Origin: Maniola hyperantus
Taxonomy: Eukaryota; Arthropoda; Insecta; Lepidoptera; Nymphalidae
Direction of reading: 5' to 3'
Assembly (NCBI RefSeq): GCF_902806685.2
Contig: NC_048550.1
Coordinates: forward strand, 3,825,383 to 3,889,382
Length of the DNA stretch: 64,000 nt
Shown here: one piece after another, positions 61,201 through 64,000 of the stretch
Layout of the letters: each line of letters starts with the position of its first letter
How positions within the stretch are numbered: the first letter of the stretch is position 1
The notes under the pieces: model-generated
What the model was told of the DNA's origin: nothing
Databases searched by the model: none
The model's input: the letters and a program-made list of their open reading frames with translations, nothing else
Program-made: the position numbers and the translations under genes

Positions 61201-62808
61201 AAGGACAAACCAACAAACTAACAGACCAACAAACCAACTAACCAATAAACAAACAAACAAACAAACAAACACACTTTTGCATTTATAATAAGGGTACTGA
61301 TTTATCATCATGACAGTCGTATCTTGCGATCTCCATCGTGAAGGCGTTTGTGCACTCATTCGTATTCGGCTCGTGTCCGTGATTCTTCGAAGTAGCCGTC
61401 ATACAATTAATACGTACTCATTTGATTTGTATTTTTAGGGAATCCGTGATTTCACGGAGGAGTGCACAAACGCCCTCTAAGAGTATACGAGGAATACACA
61501 CAACGGATTAAGAATTACTATTAACTACTTATATCCATTAAACGGATGCCATAGTGATTACATACTATTTGACGGATGCAAGATAAATGTGCTCGATTGC
61601 GGTAGAATGACAGCTACATAGTCTCGATCGCAATCACCTTTGATTGGTAACTAAGTATTAGCTGCAATGAATTGATGCAAGAAGAATAATGATTGATGCA
61701 GGCTTTACGGAATCGAGCAGCAGGATACAAGATGTCGAAGAAATTTTGACGTTTGGTATTTAAGTATCTTATTATTTTATCCTTAAATCCATCTTAAATC
61801 ATCTTAATCTATGATCTTATCTTACTGCTTGAAAATTGACATATCGCGCTTACATCGTAGGTAGATATCATCGTCTTTTTGGTAAAACTGCATAGTATGA
61901 TCAACATCAGCTGGTCACTACTGATCACGGGTCTCCTCTCAGAATAAGAAGGGTTTGGCCACAGTCAACCACGCATGACAGCTACATAGTCTCGAGACTA
62001 CGTAGCTGTCATTCTACCGCAATCGAGCACGTATCTTGCATCCGTCAAACAGTAAGTAATCAATATGGCATTCGTTGAATGGATATAATATATATGTAGT
62101 TAATAATATTTTTTAATCCATTGTGTATATTCCTCGTATACTCTTAGATACGATGCCGTGTAGAAACCAAAGGGGTATGGGATTAATAAAAACTGCCATA
62201 CCACGTCCAGGTTAGCCCGCATCCATCTTAGATGGCATCATCACTTACCACCGGGTGAGATTGCAGTCAAGGGCTTAGTTGGCTAGTCTCGTTTGAGATT
62301 GATTGACATAGCAAGATCTACCAGGAGAACACATCAGTAAAAGTCTATGAGAGAAAATGGTCACACTAATAATGACGACATATTTTATTAAATTAATAGT
62401 CATTATAATCTGACGATAACTACTTAGTTTAAATAAGCAACGTCGCGCGTCGTATGTAGCAATGCTGTTATTTATCGAAAAGGCCGTACTTAAAATATTT
62501 GACAAATACCTACTTACACTGTAAGCAGTGAACTGCACCATAAAAGCTATGCTGATGATCACAACATTCTTCATAATCCGCCATGTCTCCTTTGGTTTGT
62601 AATCTATATCCTTTATCTCCTTTTGTTTCAAGTCAATTTCCTTCGTCTGCTTTGCTTTCAAGTCAACTTCCTTCATCTCCTTTGCTTTCAATTCAATTTC
62701 CTTCACCTCCTTTGTTTTCAAGTCAATTTCCTTCATCTCCTTTGTTTTCAAGTCAAGCTCTTTTATTTCTTTTGATTTTAAATCAATATCTTTCGTATCT
62801 ATCGTCAT
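37259..62808 (-). CDS. UNC93-like MFS membrane protein, gene B
   Basis: Ten exons with GT-AG borders on the minus strand: 62518-62808, 60883-61001, 59454-59616, 58814-58937, 41036-41182, 39896-39962, 39588-39747, 39072-39176, 37996-38158, 37259-37533. Coding length 1614 nt, 537 residues; all phases agree. Family blocks: 'WLGTKWAMSVSF', 'GGGPLWCSKCTYLS', 'RFFGVFFMIFQLNQVWGNL', 'CGANF', 'GMQQAFFGADFTA', 'TGRIPLI', 'LFPGREEAAFSNFRLWES'. It is a tandem paralogue of gene A in the same orientation. It differs in having a roughly 75-residue Lys/Glu-rich N-terminal extension built of ten-residue repeats, and in several intron positions. Intron 4 (41183-58813) is 17.6 kb because a Polinton sits in it; without it the intron would be about 430 bp. 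Exons are undamaged, so the gene is probably still expressed. The role within the UNC93 family is unknown. Confidence 0.9.
37572..37965 (+). repeat. Repeat family D copy
   Basis: Starts 'accggccaagtgcgagtg' and ends 'gaggtaccgaaccctaaaaa', both family termini; lies in the last intron of UNC93-B. Confidence 0.75.
38186..38590 (-). mobile_element. RTE-type LINE, C-terminal coding fragment
   Basis: 124 codons read without a stop on the minus strand: KLRVTQRAMERAMLGISLRD, then TRVTDIAQRVAKLKWQWAGH, RPRTGRRCVGRPPTRWTDDI, ending VQQWTSIG. This is the conserved tail after the reverse transcriptase in lepidopteran RTE elements. The ATC/GAT microsatellite beside 38186 is its 3' tail. The rest of the LINE is missing. 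Confidence 0.8.
40597..40800 (+). repeat. Probable tRNA-derived SINE, another family
   Basis: 'cattggtcaaaggctagc' (A-box-like) and 'ggatttgaatcccgggtcg' (B-box-like) lie about 40 bp apart, followed by 'agcacataggttagcgaag' and 'cgccctatcccatcgg'. Single copy in this window, so the family assignment is tentative. Confidence 0.5.
41571..41666 (+). repeat. Polinton left terminal inverted repeat (short form)
   Basis: 96 bp, matching the reverse complement of 58583-58758 but lacking its internal roughly 80-bp block. The outer part is itself an imperfect palindrome: 'attgggcattctagatca' against 'tgatctagcaatgcccaat'. Confidence 0.95.
42578..42795 (-). repeat. Repeat family C copy inside Polinton
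   Basis: Reverse-oriented: 'ttataaatgtgaaagtgtg', 'gctaaacggatttggatg', 'ggacgaagtcgtaggcatc'. A secondary insertion into the element. Confidence 0.7.
42885..45392. repeat. Tandem array of four roughly 593-bp SINE-bearing units
   Basis: The landmark 'ttgagtctaaacgataac' recurs at 42901, 43494 and 44088 (spacing 593 and 594). A fourth, diverged unit with an insertion has its landmark near 44823. Each unit carries a reverse-oriented family A SINE between 'ggtacctactactacct' and 'cctatatacctactatatat', then 'agaagaattcacaaacttgc' and 'caacggaaccctaagc'. The SINE therefore inserted once and the whole segment was then duplicated. Confidence 0.92.
45687..45988 (-). repeat. SINE family A copy inside Polinton
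   Basis: An independent, more diverged copy than those in the array: its (ATC)n tail is at 45687 and its tRNA-like head ends 'ctaaccactaggctatcact'. Confidence 0.85.
46362..47035 (+). CDS. Intron-containing cargo gene, partial, unrecognised
   Basis: Two exons join in phase: 46362-46472 (acceptor ttctattag, donor AG|GTAATA) and 46678-47035 (acceptor atttttag, stop TAG at 47033). The first reads SDSEYEFAVPP and a basic Lys/Ser/Pro stretch; the second RSRKGKLLDIFGLQSDDDEG, then a roughly 90-residue folded-looking segment (FYLELRVYDRCDAEA, WKKALLRLACSVDD, QWKALQRLVKELHELF), ending FMSGNFNFKKR. The 5' part is missing or unrecognised because the first exon begins mid-codon. Exon 2 is clearly GC-richer than the surrounding Polinton genes. 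A cellular transcript region captured by the Polinton is the best explanation; an element accessory gene is the alternative. I do not recognise the family. Confidence 0.7.
47229..50732 (+). CDS. Polinton protein-primed DNA polymerase B
   Basis: 1167 residues from the ATG at 47229, chosen because MPFCQVCSVEVTKKQWIGH starts a C2H2-like finger; an in-frame ATG exists at 47181. Order of domains: zinc finger; a region with DPYCFLWSI and SHYVLIKNL (see Findings); a second finger (YFCDDC...HICSG); the 3'-5' exonuclease (DFET near 48317, HNLSGYDCHLF, YLKTDVLLLTD); a Cys/His insertion (CHICNELL...RDHCHLTG) as in other Polinton polymerases; then the palm motifs IDCNNLYGYSMS, LFNNSVFGKT and YTDTDSFVY (metal-binding Asp pair near 50255). 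It would replicate the element from a protein primer at the terminal repeats. All catalytic residues are present and there is no break. Confidence 0.96.
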   Translation: MPFCQVCSVEVTKKQWIGHLRSNIHKSISMNEISSGIVKISSAFQGRIASYRILALEFEQSLPEIFLENISSKLKSILNSSLSNHDSIKVNFEYFGTFLLFKNNEQETKSFVTKNIVICKNYSFDCIFQTLIETIKKKIQEFEERDSGWTFLCNSYLEVNVNKYDPLNGSSYIDLPRLFRNKKACLNIKNSDPYCFLWSIVAAVYPTSKNSARTSSYPHFRDVLNIQNMNLPVTFADIKVFESNNSNISVNVYSLKNSNTIVGPIYRSEFKRKIKVNLLLIDKGNKSHYVLIKNLPRLVGRQVTKHHAKLYFCDDCLLFFSTEINLNNHICSGVATVLPEKGSFVQFKNFQRKQDVPFVIYADFETLLKPVHGCEPDPCCSYTAKQQLHVPAAFAYHIVCSFDENLNKFRQYRGPDCVIKFIEFLLKDVKEIYCILNTEIPIIFSEENAKAHASASKCHICNELLFFDKVRDHCHLTGCYRGAAHQYCNLRYSVPKLLPIFFHNLSGYDCHLFIKELGELEGNIKVIPKSKESYISFTKFLKISDSQFAQVRFVDSYKFLSASIAKLVNGLDTDDFIYLKKYFPEESQFQLVKRKGVYPYDFMTDWKKFLYDQLPPKQCFYNMLNDENVSDACYNHAKTVWETFGILNMGEYTDLYLKTDVLLLTDIFENFRKVCKFNYQLDPAFYLTAPSLSFDAMLLKTGIRLELLNDLEIVRLIQKGIRGGICMCSTRHAKANNKYMNAYDPSKPSSYIVYIDCNNLYGYSMSQTLPVSDFRFLNQIEIKHLDVLQVSDDAEFGFILEVDISYPEHLHCFHNDYPFCAQKFIPQGGKTSKLIPNLYSKFHYVIHYVHLKTCLKNGLLLNKIHRVVTFKQKPFLKKYIDLNTELRKKATSPFQQELFKLFNNSVFGKTLENTENRVDVKLVNCWTDSKNKTNKTLGANKLISRPNFHSTSIFSKDLVAIQMKPERIILDKPIYIGFSVLELSKSHMYQFHYSVMKPFYKHRIQLCYTDTDSFVYTIETDDFYNDLRNNFINFFDTSNYIERNTFQLPIVNKKIPGLFKDELGGEIVTEFVGLRSKLYCIKTEKKVIKKAKGIKRNVIRDLSSNDYQNVLLNNSLIRKQNILFKSIKHEIFTQSVNKIALSSQDDKRYIKSDKISTVAWGHKTISF
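51039..51371 (+). CDS. Small Polinton protein, unknown
   Basis: 110 residues, low GC like its Polinton neighbours. Residues 20-45 are rich in Ser, Pro and Lys (PSPSQCKSKPSKRKSDKNS, a likely nuclear-localisation stretch). The rest could form a small alpha/beta domain ending in a helix (VDEIMDFTESVIRKISKK). It is the last rightward gene, 306 bp after the polymerase, and a poly(A) signal (AATAAAA near 51487) follows. No known family recognised. Position and codon use support a real gene, but it could be poorly conserved. Confidence 0.6.
   Translation: MSYSSEFQCGQLYDFETEVEEIKNPSPSQCKSKPSKRKSDKNSTTFVVRKVLKKGHRLIKIEVCDLTFDDNRDNIILSTQYVVEDTVDEIMDFTESVIRKISKKMCDSNM
51566..52057 (-). CDS. Polinton conserved 163-residue protein, nuclease-like N terminus
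   Basis: Starts at an ATG that overlaps the capsid gene's stop codon (ATGA), typical of tightly packed viral genes. The N terminus EILIVDLQGFK, with an acidic residue in a beta-strand pattern, then KPPYPFSKLTKEEK and WLEKYNGMRWSEG, and later TKGHEKIKWIKEL and DLSDHGCFNLSRLH, have the spacing of DnaQ/RNase-H-like exonuclease folds in which D, E/H and D residues bind metal. That is an inference; the family is not named. A Cys/His-rich end (HIEYCKNHDFNC, HAKKCALKNVLC) may bind zinc. It is the last gene of the leftward cluster. Confidence 0.75.
   Translation of the reverse strand: MNSEILIVDLQGFKNSGNEFIIKEFSLGFEKKYCTQTFLIKPPYPFSKLTKEEKKQVLWLEKYNGMRWSEGYIDYYEFKRIIVPFLNKRVILTKGHEKIKWIKELCSNCSVIDLSDHGCFNLSRLHIEYCKNHDFNCIFHAKKCALKNVLCIKKWISVNNIEV
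52054..53277 (-). pseudogene. Polinton major capsid protein gene, two frame lesions
   Basis: The encoded protein is the double-jelly-roll major capsid protein of Polintons. It is recognisable in three pieces in different frames: an N-terminal piece from the ATG at 53277 (HSYKPYGTSF, LPSESTLYIEG); a long central piece, about 53095-52223 (IRYELNGVEID, AKAWGWDLN, YYPYESLNVNF, QFTLLYEQYVRFQQSFYG); and a C-terminal piece, about 52232-52054 (TAAYCLILND, IIEYKPLSSIV). The first lesion, near 53095-53110, looks like loss of one base or an equivalent shift. The second, near 52225-52245, is an apparent insertion of about 16 bp of AT-rich sequence causing an early stop. The gene should not make a working capsid unless recoding or an assembly error is involved. 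Confidence 0.85.
53321..53491 (-). CDS. Small basic Polinton ORF (56 residues)
   Basis: Begins at the ATG at 53491, inside the 3' end of the penton gene (38-bp overlap in another frame), and ends just before the capsid gene. It is rich in Lys, Arg, Ser and Thr, with a basic C terminus (FTRKTTHPKRRLN). It fills an otherwise empty gap in a cluster where genes nearly touch, which is the main reason to believe it. Small basic proteins of DNA viruses often bind the packaged genome, but nothing here proves that. Confidence 0.5.
   Translation of the reverse strand: MIDYSKNTIPRFEQTSGEKKKLSKSNSDNKYTSLQHGSLSAKSFTRKTTHPKRRLN
53454..54161 (-). CDS. Polinton minor capsid (penton-like) protein
   Basis: 235 residues, the usual size of Polinton minor capsid proteins, which are single jelly rolls forming the vertices of the capsid. 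The opening MSFTLSITGNTSNLETTYSP, then GEYECALLYLSTFNSIPNID, the IPEGTYEFQDICDYLR helix, LGFSSQTLKANILHEST and YEFAPNVPPGYRIIEIP are the conserved blocks of this family. The frame is intact. It lies between the protease and the major capsid gene, the standard order for the morphogenesis module. Confidence 0.85.
   Translation of the reverse strand: MSFTLSITGNTSNLETTYSPSLLLDGEYECALLYLSTFNSIPNIDASNNKFYYASNQVVEIPEGTYEFQDICDYLRGHIVGCSLKLYCNNNTLKTFLYCSQDVHFEKKNSLGTILGFSSQTLKANILHESTLPVNILSTTVVRVECDIISGSYINGNPSHILYEFAPNVPPGYRIIEIPKNIIYFPVNQSDINNLSIRILDSKNKLVNLRGEEIQLYLHIKKRNDRLQQKYNSSI
54194..54550 (-). CDS. Polinton cysteine protease (adenain/Ulp1 type)
   Basis: 118 residues, near the usual length of a Polinton maturation protease. 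The catalytic triad can be read: His50 in GTHWVAY, Asp65 in YFDSFGD, Cys100 in NCGHLCLEF. The N-terminal FRGVFMRNSLP block is typical. Such enzymes of adenoviruses and Polintons cleave capsid precursors during virion maturation. The frame is intact. The start follows the end of the PLA2-domain gene by 23 bp. Confidence 0.92.
   Translation of the reverse strand: MTDIDIKKFVNKHCIPHFRGVFMRNSLPNKINRIECGIVNLDDVKNKGTHWVAYAKLKDYCEYFDSFGDLKPPKEIKKYLNVCNIFYNYDRYQKFNTVNCGHLCLEFLQNFWIKNHIN
54574..55290 (-). CDS. Polinton PLA2-domain minor virion protein
   Basis: 238 residues. Residues 18-60 form a secreted-PLA2-like motif as found in parvovirus VP1: calcium loop YNFCGPGTKL and catalytic HD in CKRHDIAYD. 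A long basic middle (KIRRGISKLKNKSNKS) follows, then a hydrophobic Gly/Ala segment (PIFAGLSALGSLAGG) and a C-terminal GLYVKPYKNGHGIYI. The layout resembles membrane-active minor capsid proteins: the domain would open membranes during entry, while the tail may bind the capsid or DNA. The catalytic residues are present. It lies between integrase and protease. Confidence 0.88.
   Translation of the reverse strand: MKARGLVNTVIDNLPIELHLPGYNFCGPGTKLKNRLARGDKGVNLLDEACKRHDIAYDNFSDIDNRHKADIELMKQAKQRLRSQDAGKGEKVASWLVNKVMKAKIRTGAGVKKFNSIVSKIRRGISKLKNKSNKSAIKYAYAAAKKIVGKTNRLRLPRVIPVPKSGGVLPLIPIFAGLSALGSLAGGASAIAKTVNDFLSAKKSFSQNKPKESIALGKGLYVKPYKNGHGIYINNAKN
55340..56266 (-). CDS. Polinton retroviral-type integrase with chromodomain
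   Basis: 308 residues. The rve core shows D35 in LWQADLIDI, D96 in LQTDFGTEF and E130 in KASIVERVIRTLKN, the DDE triad that joins DNA ends to the target. The C terminus (from about residue 270: VYLIEKVIKKRGSKLFVKWLG...SWIDKSTL) is a chromodomain, which in other integrases steers insertion towards modified histones. The N-terminal zinc finger is reduced (HKQARKNFQRRH). It overlaps the fibre-like gene by 8 bp. The enzyme would produce the 6-bp duplication seen around this element. Confidence 0.96.
   Translation of the reverse strand: MSKQQVVEEIHKQARKNFQRRHVKLKGLHDLWQADLIDIKNISNVNNNFKYILVVIDCLSKYVWVFPLKTKNKEEIFNKFSTLFKTGSVPKNLQTDFGTEFYNKMFKKLMNDYGINHYSTYSTKKASIVERVIRTLKNKLYKYFSLVGNYKWLGKPLQNVVTSYNNTVHRSTRYKPVDVKFDNVSKVLCNIKKSQKYNNTLKAKLKIGDFVRISKYKGCFEKGYTPNWSTEVFTVIKVNKTCPITYHIKDQNNQIISGIFYQEELKKSKCPNVYLIEKVIKKRGSKLFVKWLGLREKENSWIDKSTLV
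56259..56741 (-). CDS. Polinton protein with fibre-like repeats
   Basis: 160 residues. Two similar blocks, GLPSPKSRDHAVNKEYVDNL (from about residue 43) and LQSPSEPNDAVTKNYVDQIL (from about residue 92), are spaced by about 49 residues. The pattern 'P....DAV.K.YVD' is well known in phage tail-fibre and baseplate proteins, where it marks the turn between trimeric fibre shaft repeats. The C terminus is helical (KSLREYYTKSEINKLIQ). A capsid-attached fibre or spike is a reasonable inference. Some Polintons carry proteins of this size in this place, usually left unnamed. Confidence 0.7.
   Translation of the reverse strand: MNIDKFGHHVHKRLRVSELFDFDDLVKKTETGEVDLKSSYLKGLPSPKSRDHAVNKEYVDNLINNLDKNIVLDKYLKFENKTLDLQYAKMKNLQSPSEPNDAVTKNYVDQILSNYCTKEQLILEKSILNRQIAMLVVKSLREYYTKSEINKLIQASTKHE
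56811..57689 (-). CDS. Polinton conserved protein (PX/PY-like)
   Basis: 292 residues. The N-terminal half is acidic and Ser-rich (SDSSNPQESDDENSDASF), probably disordered. The C-terminal half carries blocks repeatedly seen in Polinton and adintovirus-like elements: GLNELLLSRNP, HRRDYDP, YWNNPNELVERLKLLIASKQ, GLDNEIISIIEELRENG. The function of this family is not established; its place between the ATPase and capsid-associated genes suggests a virion or assembly role. The frame is intact. Confidence 0.8.
   Translation of the reverse strand: MDRHIKQQIIEASEAVKRKLKLLKDSKTDNDMVLQSVFKPITTSLDRIADKNNKNIDFENFDVSKEPESREWSQLDLKQDTTLLDPSDSSNPQESDDENSDASFKSSETSSWSLSSENFGDIPFGVRSVNGKPFIGLTPIKINSNSFVIAEKEYKKTPGLNELLLSRNPNLSLIDKEDIINYKAILLTTNVHRRDYDPSKPIKSNKGQKYMTIIKPIFQIPTLEESKKTVRGDGLPFMKLIKPNTDYVYWNNPNELVERLKLLIASKQAGNTGLDNEIISIIEELRENGDLN
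57780..58466 (-). CDS. Polinton genome-packaging ATPase (FtsK/HerA type)
   Basis: 228 residues. Walker A is GPSNCGKT (40-47), Walker B VIIFDDV (112-118), followed by the sensor block YLNQTYTKIPKQLVRDNANL typical of the A32-like packaging ATPases of Polintons and large DNA viruses. It would pump element DNA into preformed capsids. It is the gene closest to the right terminus (116 bp from the inverted repeat), so its promoter must lie in or next to the repeat. No damage. Confidence 0.95.
   Translation of the reverse strand: MRFEKQPQSLNFNNICTVSENTTFRHGKLLPNTIRCLICGPSNCGKTNLVIGLLLHENGLRFRNVYVYSKTLYQPKYTLLENILKRVPGVSYFKYHANNDVLSPQSAKPNSVIIFDDVASEKQNNIRDYFAMGRHKFVDCFYLNQTYTKIPKQLVRDNANLIVLFKQDDINLKHVYDEHVNTDMSWSLFREMCSKVWNNPYNYLVINKDCPKNEGGYRKSFDTFIVFD
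58583..58758 (-). repeat. Polinton right terminal inverted repeat (long form)
   Basis: 176 bp. Between the two palindrome arms it holds inverted 'aagcatgtttcg' / 'cgaaacatgctt' and about five copies of a ten-base unit 'gaaacgaagt'. The left repeat has lost, or never gained, this block. Confidence 0.95.
59940..60100. mobile_element. Fold-back MITE
   Basis: 'ggtttccacctaagcggatc' at 59945 pairs with the reverse complement of 'cttcgcttagctggaaacc' near 60066; inner arms 'gatgtgttcaattgacc' and 'ttgactcaacacgtctg' continue the stem. It lies in intron 2 of UNC93-B. Confidence 0.6.
60500..60866 (-). mobile_element. RTE-type LINE fragment, degenerate
   Basis: Shares with 38186-38590 the blocks 'gacgtccactgcttgacata', 'cacctagtgggcgatcttcc', 'gctctctccatcatccg' and 'ttgagctttcttatggagcc', with many small deletions that break the frame. 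Confidence 0.7.
61031..61300 (+). repeat. Repeat family C copy
   Basis: 'gctgatgctcgcgacttcgt', 'atcccgtgggaactctctga' and a long (CAAA)n / 'ccaacaaactaacagacc' run before 'tttgcatttataata'. Confidence 0.8.
61330..61476. mobile_element. MITE with 15-bp inverted ends
   Basis: 'ggcgtttgtgcactc' at 61344 is the reverse complement of 'gagtgcacaaacgcc' ending 61474; the flanking 'ctccatcgtgaa' / 'ttcacggag' extends the match. It directly adjoins the next fold-back element. Confidence 0.65.
61477..62147. mobile_element. Long-inverted-repeat transposon (non-autonomous)
   Basis: About 165 bp at the left (from 'ctaagagtatacgaggaata') pairs with the right end ('tattcctcgtatactcttag'), including 'gacggatgcaagata' against 'tatcttgcatccgtc' and 'tcgattgcggtagaatgac' against 'gtcattctaccgcaatcga'. 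The roughly 340-bp centre includes a SINE family A fragment (61895-61973). No coding frame. Confidence 0.75.
62150..62285 (+). repeat. SINE family G, 3' fragment
   Basis: 'gatgccgtgtagaaacca', 'aggttagcccgcatccatct' and 'gagattgcagtcaagggct' match the copy at 12712. It begins exactly where the inverted-repeat transposon ends. Confidence 0.75.
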
Positions 62809-63942
62809 TTTGACTGTAGGTACTATTACTCTTCTCTTGATTTTATTTTATAGGTTTAACCAAACAGTCGTTCAAATTCACTTTTATGTTTTGCTGAACT
62901 GAATAAAATAATCATTTAAGTTCACTTATATTATGTCATACTTATGTTCACACTTATGTTTAAATGCACATTTAAATAAATTGTTCTTTAATTTAGGTCA
63001 ATAATAAAGTCACTTTATTTTATTACCACCTAACGTGTAAACTGTAATAAATTAAGAATTATAAATTACACGGCCTACTATATAAATCTAGTTTATTTTA
63101 GTTTCAACTATTATAATAAAACTAATATACCTATGTAACTTTAGCTGAATAAAACGGGTTTAACAAAAAACTATAGGTAGGTACGATGTTTTAAACTTAA
63201 ATATATTTAAAATGCTTTAGAATTATTATGTAATAATTTGCAATTCACGAAGCTACTAAAAACCTATCTAAACACAGATTGAAAACTGATAACGATCTTA
63301 TTTGTTAAGCTCAAGATGAAACCTAATAAAATCATTGTGGTTCCGTTTGTTCCTACATCGTCTCTACAAATAGATAGAGAGGGATTTTTTATCACAGTTG
63401 GTACTTGATAGGTACTAGCTAATGCCCGTCACGCGTTGCAAATTGCAATGCGACGTTGATGGTGGGTTCCCGCAAGTTCCAACATCAACTGTACCTACAA
63501 AGTTATAATTTACAACAAACAGGCAGACGAATATTATTTCTTATTTAGACATAAGATTTACTATTAAATTTATCTTTTATAGTGGAGTTAAAAGGAGGAC
63601 TTTGCCCAACATTAGGATAATTAAATTTAATAACTTTAGCAAACTTATCATAGGAGTCAACAAACCTATCAATCTTTCGATTAAGGAAGTCTCTGCATAA
63701 TTAGGTACCTACGTAGCTCCTCTACCTAAGTTAGGCGTATAACGTAAAGCACAATTAAAACAGTATCTTACCGACTACTGTAACATCACTTAATAATAGA
63801 TACTTAAGAGGTCTACGATCTAGAATCTAGATATTCATATGAATATCTAGATATGTCTATGAATTGTATAGGTCGTAGAAACCTAAGATAGAAATGTGAA
63901 ATTGGCCACTTCTCCTTTGGTCGCTAAAAACCTTATTATAAC
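62809..63942. other. Upstream region of UNC93-B
   Basis: AT-rich, no gene recognised. A 'cctacag' acceptor-like site lies 5 bp before the ATG of UNC93-B, so a 5' non-coding exon and promoter may be further right. A perfect palindrome around 'gatattcatatgaatatc' is at about 63830-63851. Confidence 0.45.
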
Positions 63943-64000
63943 GATCGGCTCACTACTGAGAACCGGTCTCTTCTCAGAATGGGAAGGGTTTGACCATAGT
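63943..64000 (-). repeat. SINE family A fragment at window edge
   Basis: 'cggctcactactgagaacc' and 'gaagggtttgaccatagt' match the reversed family A copies; it runs off the end of the window. Confidence 0.75.

Noticed and set aside
62583..62813. Ser/Pro/Leu-rich plus-strand frame
   Set aside because: Antisense shadow of the ten-residue repeat of UNC93-B exon 1.

Overview
The window looks like nuclear DNA of a moth or butterfly. It is AT-rich, its genes have short exons with GT-AG introns, and it is crowded with tRNA-derived SINEs, RTE-type LINE tails and MITEs of the kind common in Lepidoptera. I had only the sequence, so names rest on motif recognition and exon models on splice signals plus reading-frame arithmetic.

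Layout. (1) About 1-7452 is repeat-dotted non-coding DNA, probably the intron before the last exon of a plus-strand gene with a Polycomb-type SAM domain (7453-7698) and a long 3' UTR. (2) 12509-26768, minus strand: a complete ten-exon UNC93-like membrane protein gene (gene A, 487 codons). Its seventh exon has four extra, broken tandem copies beside it. A nearly intact non-LTR retrotransposon (about 20780-24060) sits in its second intron. (3) 26779-37258: intergenic DNA with SINEs and several fold-back MITEs. (4) 37259-62808, minus strand: a second, paralogous ten-exon UNC93-like gene (gene B, 537 codons) with a charged ten-residue repeat at its N terminus. (5) Inside intron 4 of gene B, 49 bp past a splice donor, lies a full Polinton/Maverick (41571-58758) flanked by the 6-bp duplication CGGAAC.

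The Polinton carries, on the plus strand, a protein-primed DNA polymerase B and a small unknown gene. On the minus strand it carries a compact cluster: packaging ATPase, conserved PX/PY-like protein, fibre-like repeat protein, chromodomain integrase, PLA2-domain protein, adenain-type protease, penton-like minor capsid protein, a small basic ORF, major capsid protein and a 163-residue protein. Polymerase and integrase would copy and insert the element; ATPase, protease and the two capsid proteins would build and fill a virion. The major capsid gene is broken by two frame lesions, so this copy should not make capsids alone, while all other recognisable genes are open. Its left arm is unusual: a 2.5-kb array of four SINE-bearing units and a GC-richer, intron-containing gene that looks captured from a cellular genome.

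Most interesting points: the captured spliced gene and SINE array inside the Polinton; its self-complementary and asymmetric terminal repeats; the phage-fibre-like repeat in a Polinton protein; a protease-like N-terminal domain in its polymerase; the amplified pseudo-exons of UNC93 gene A.
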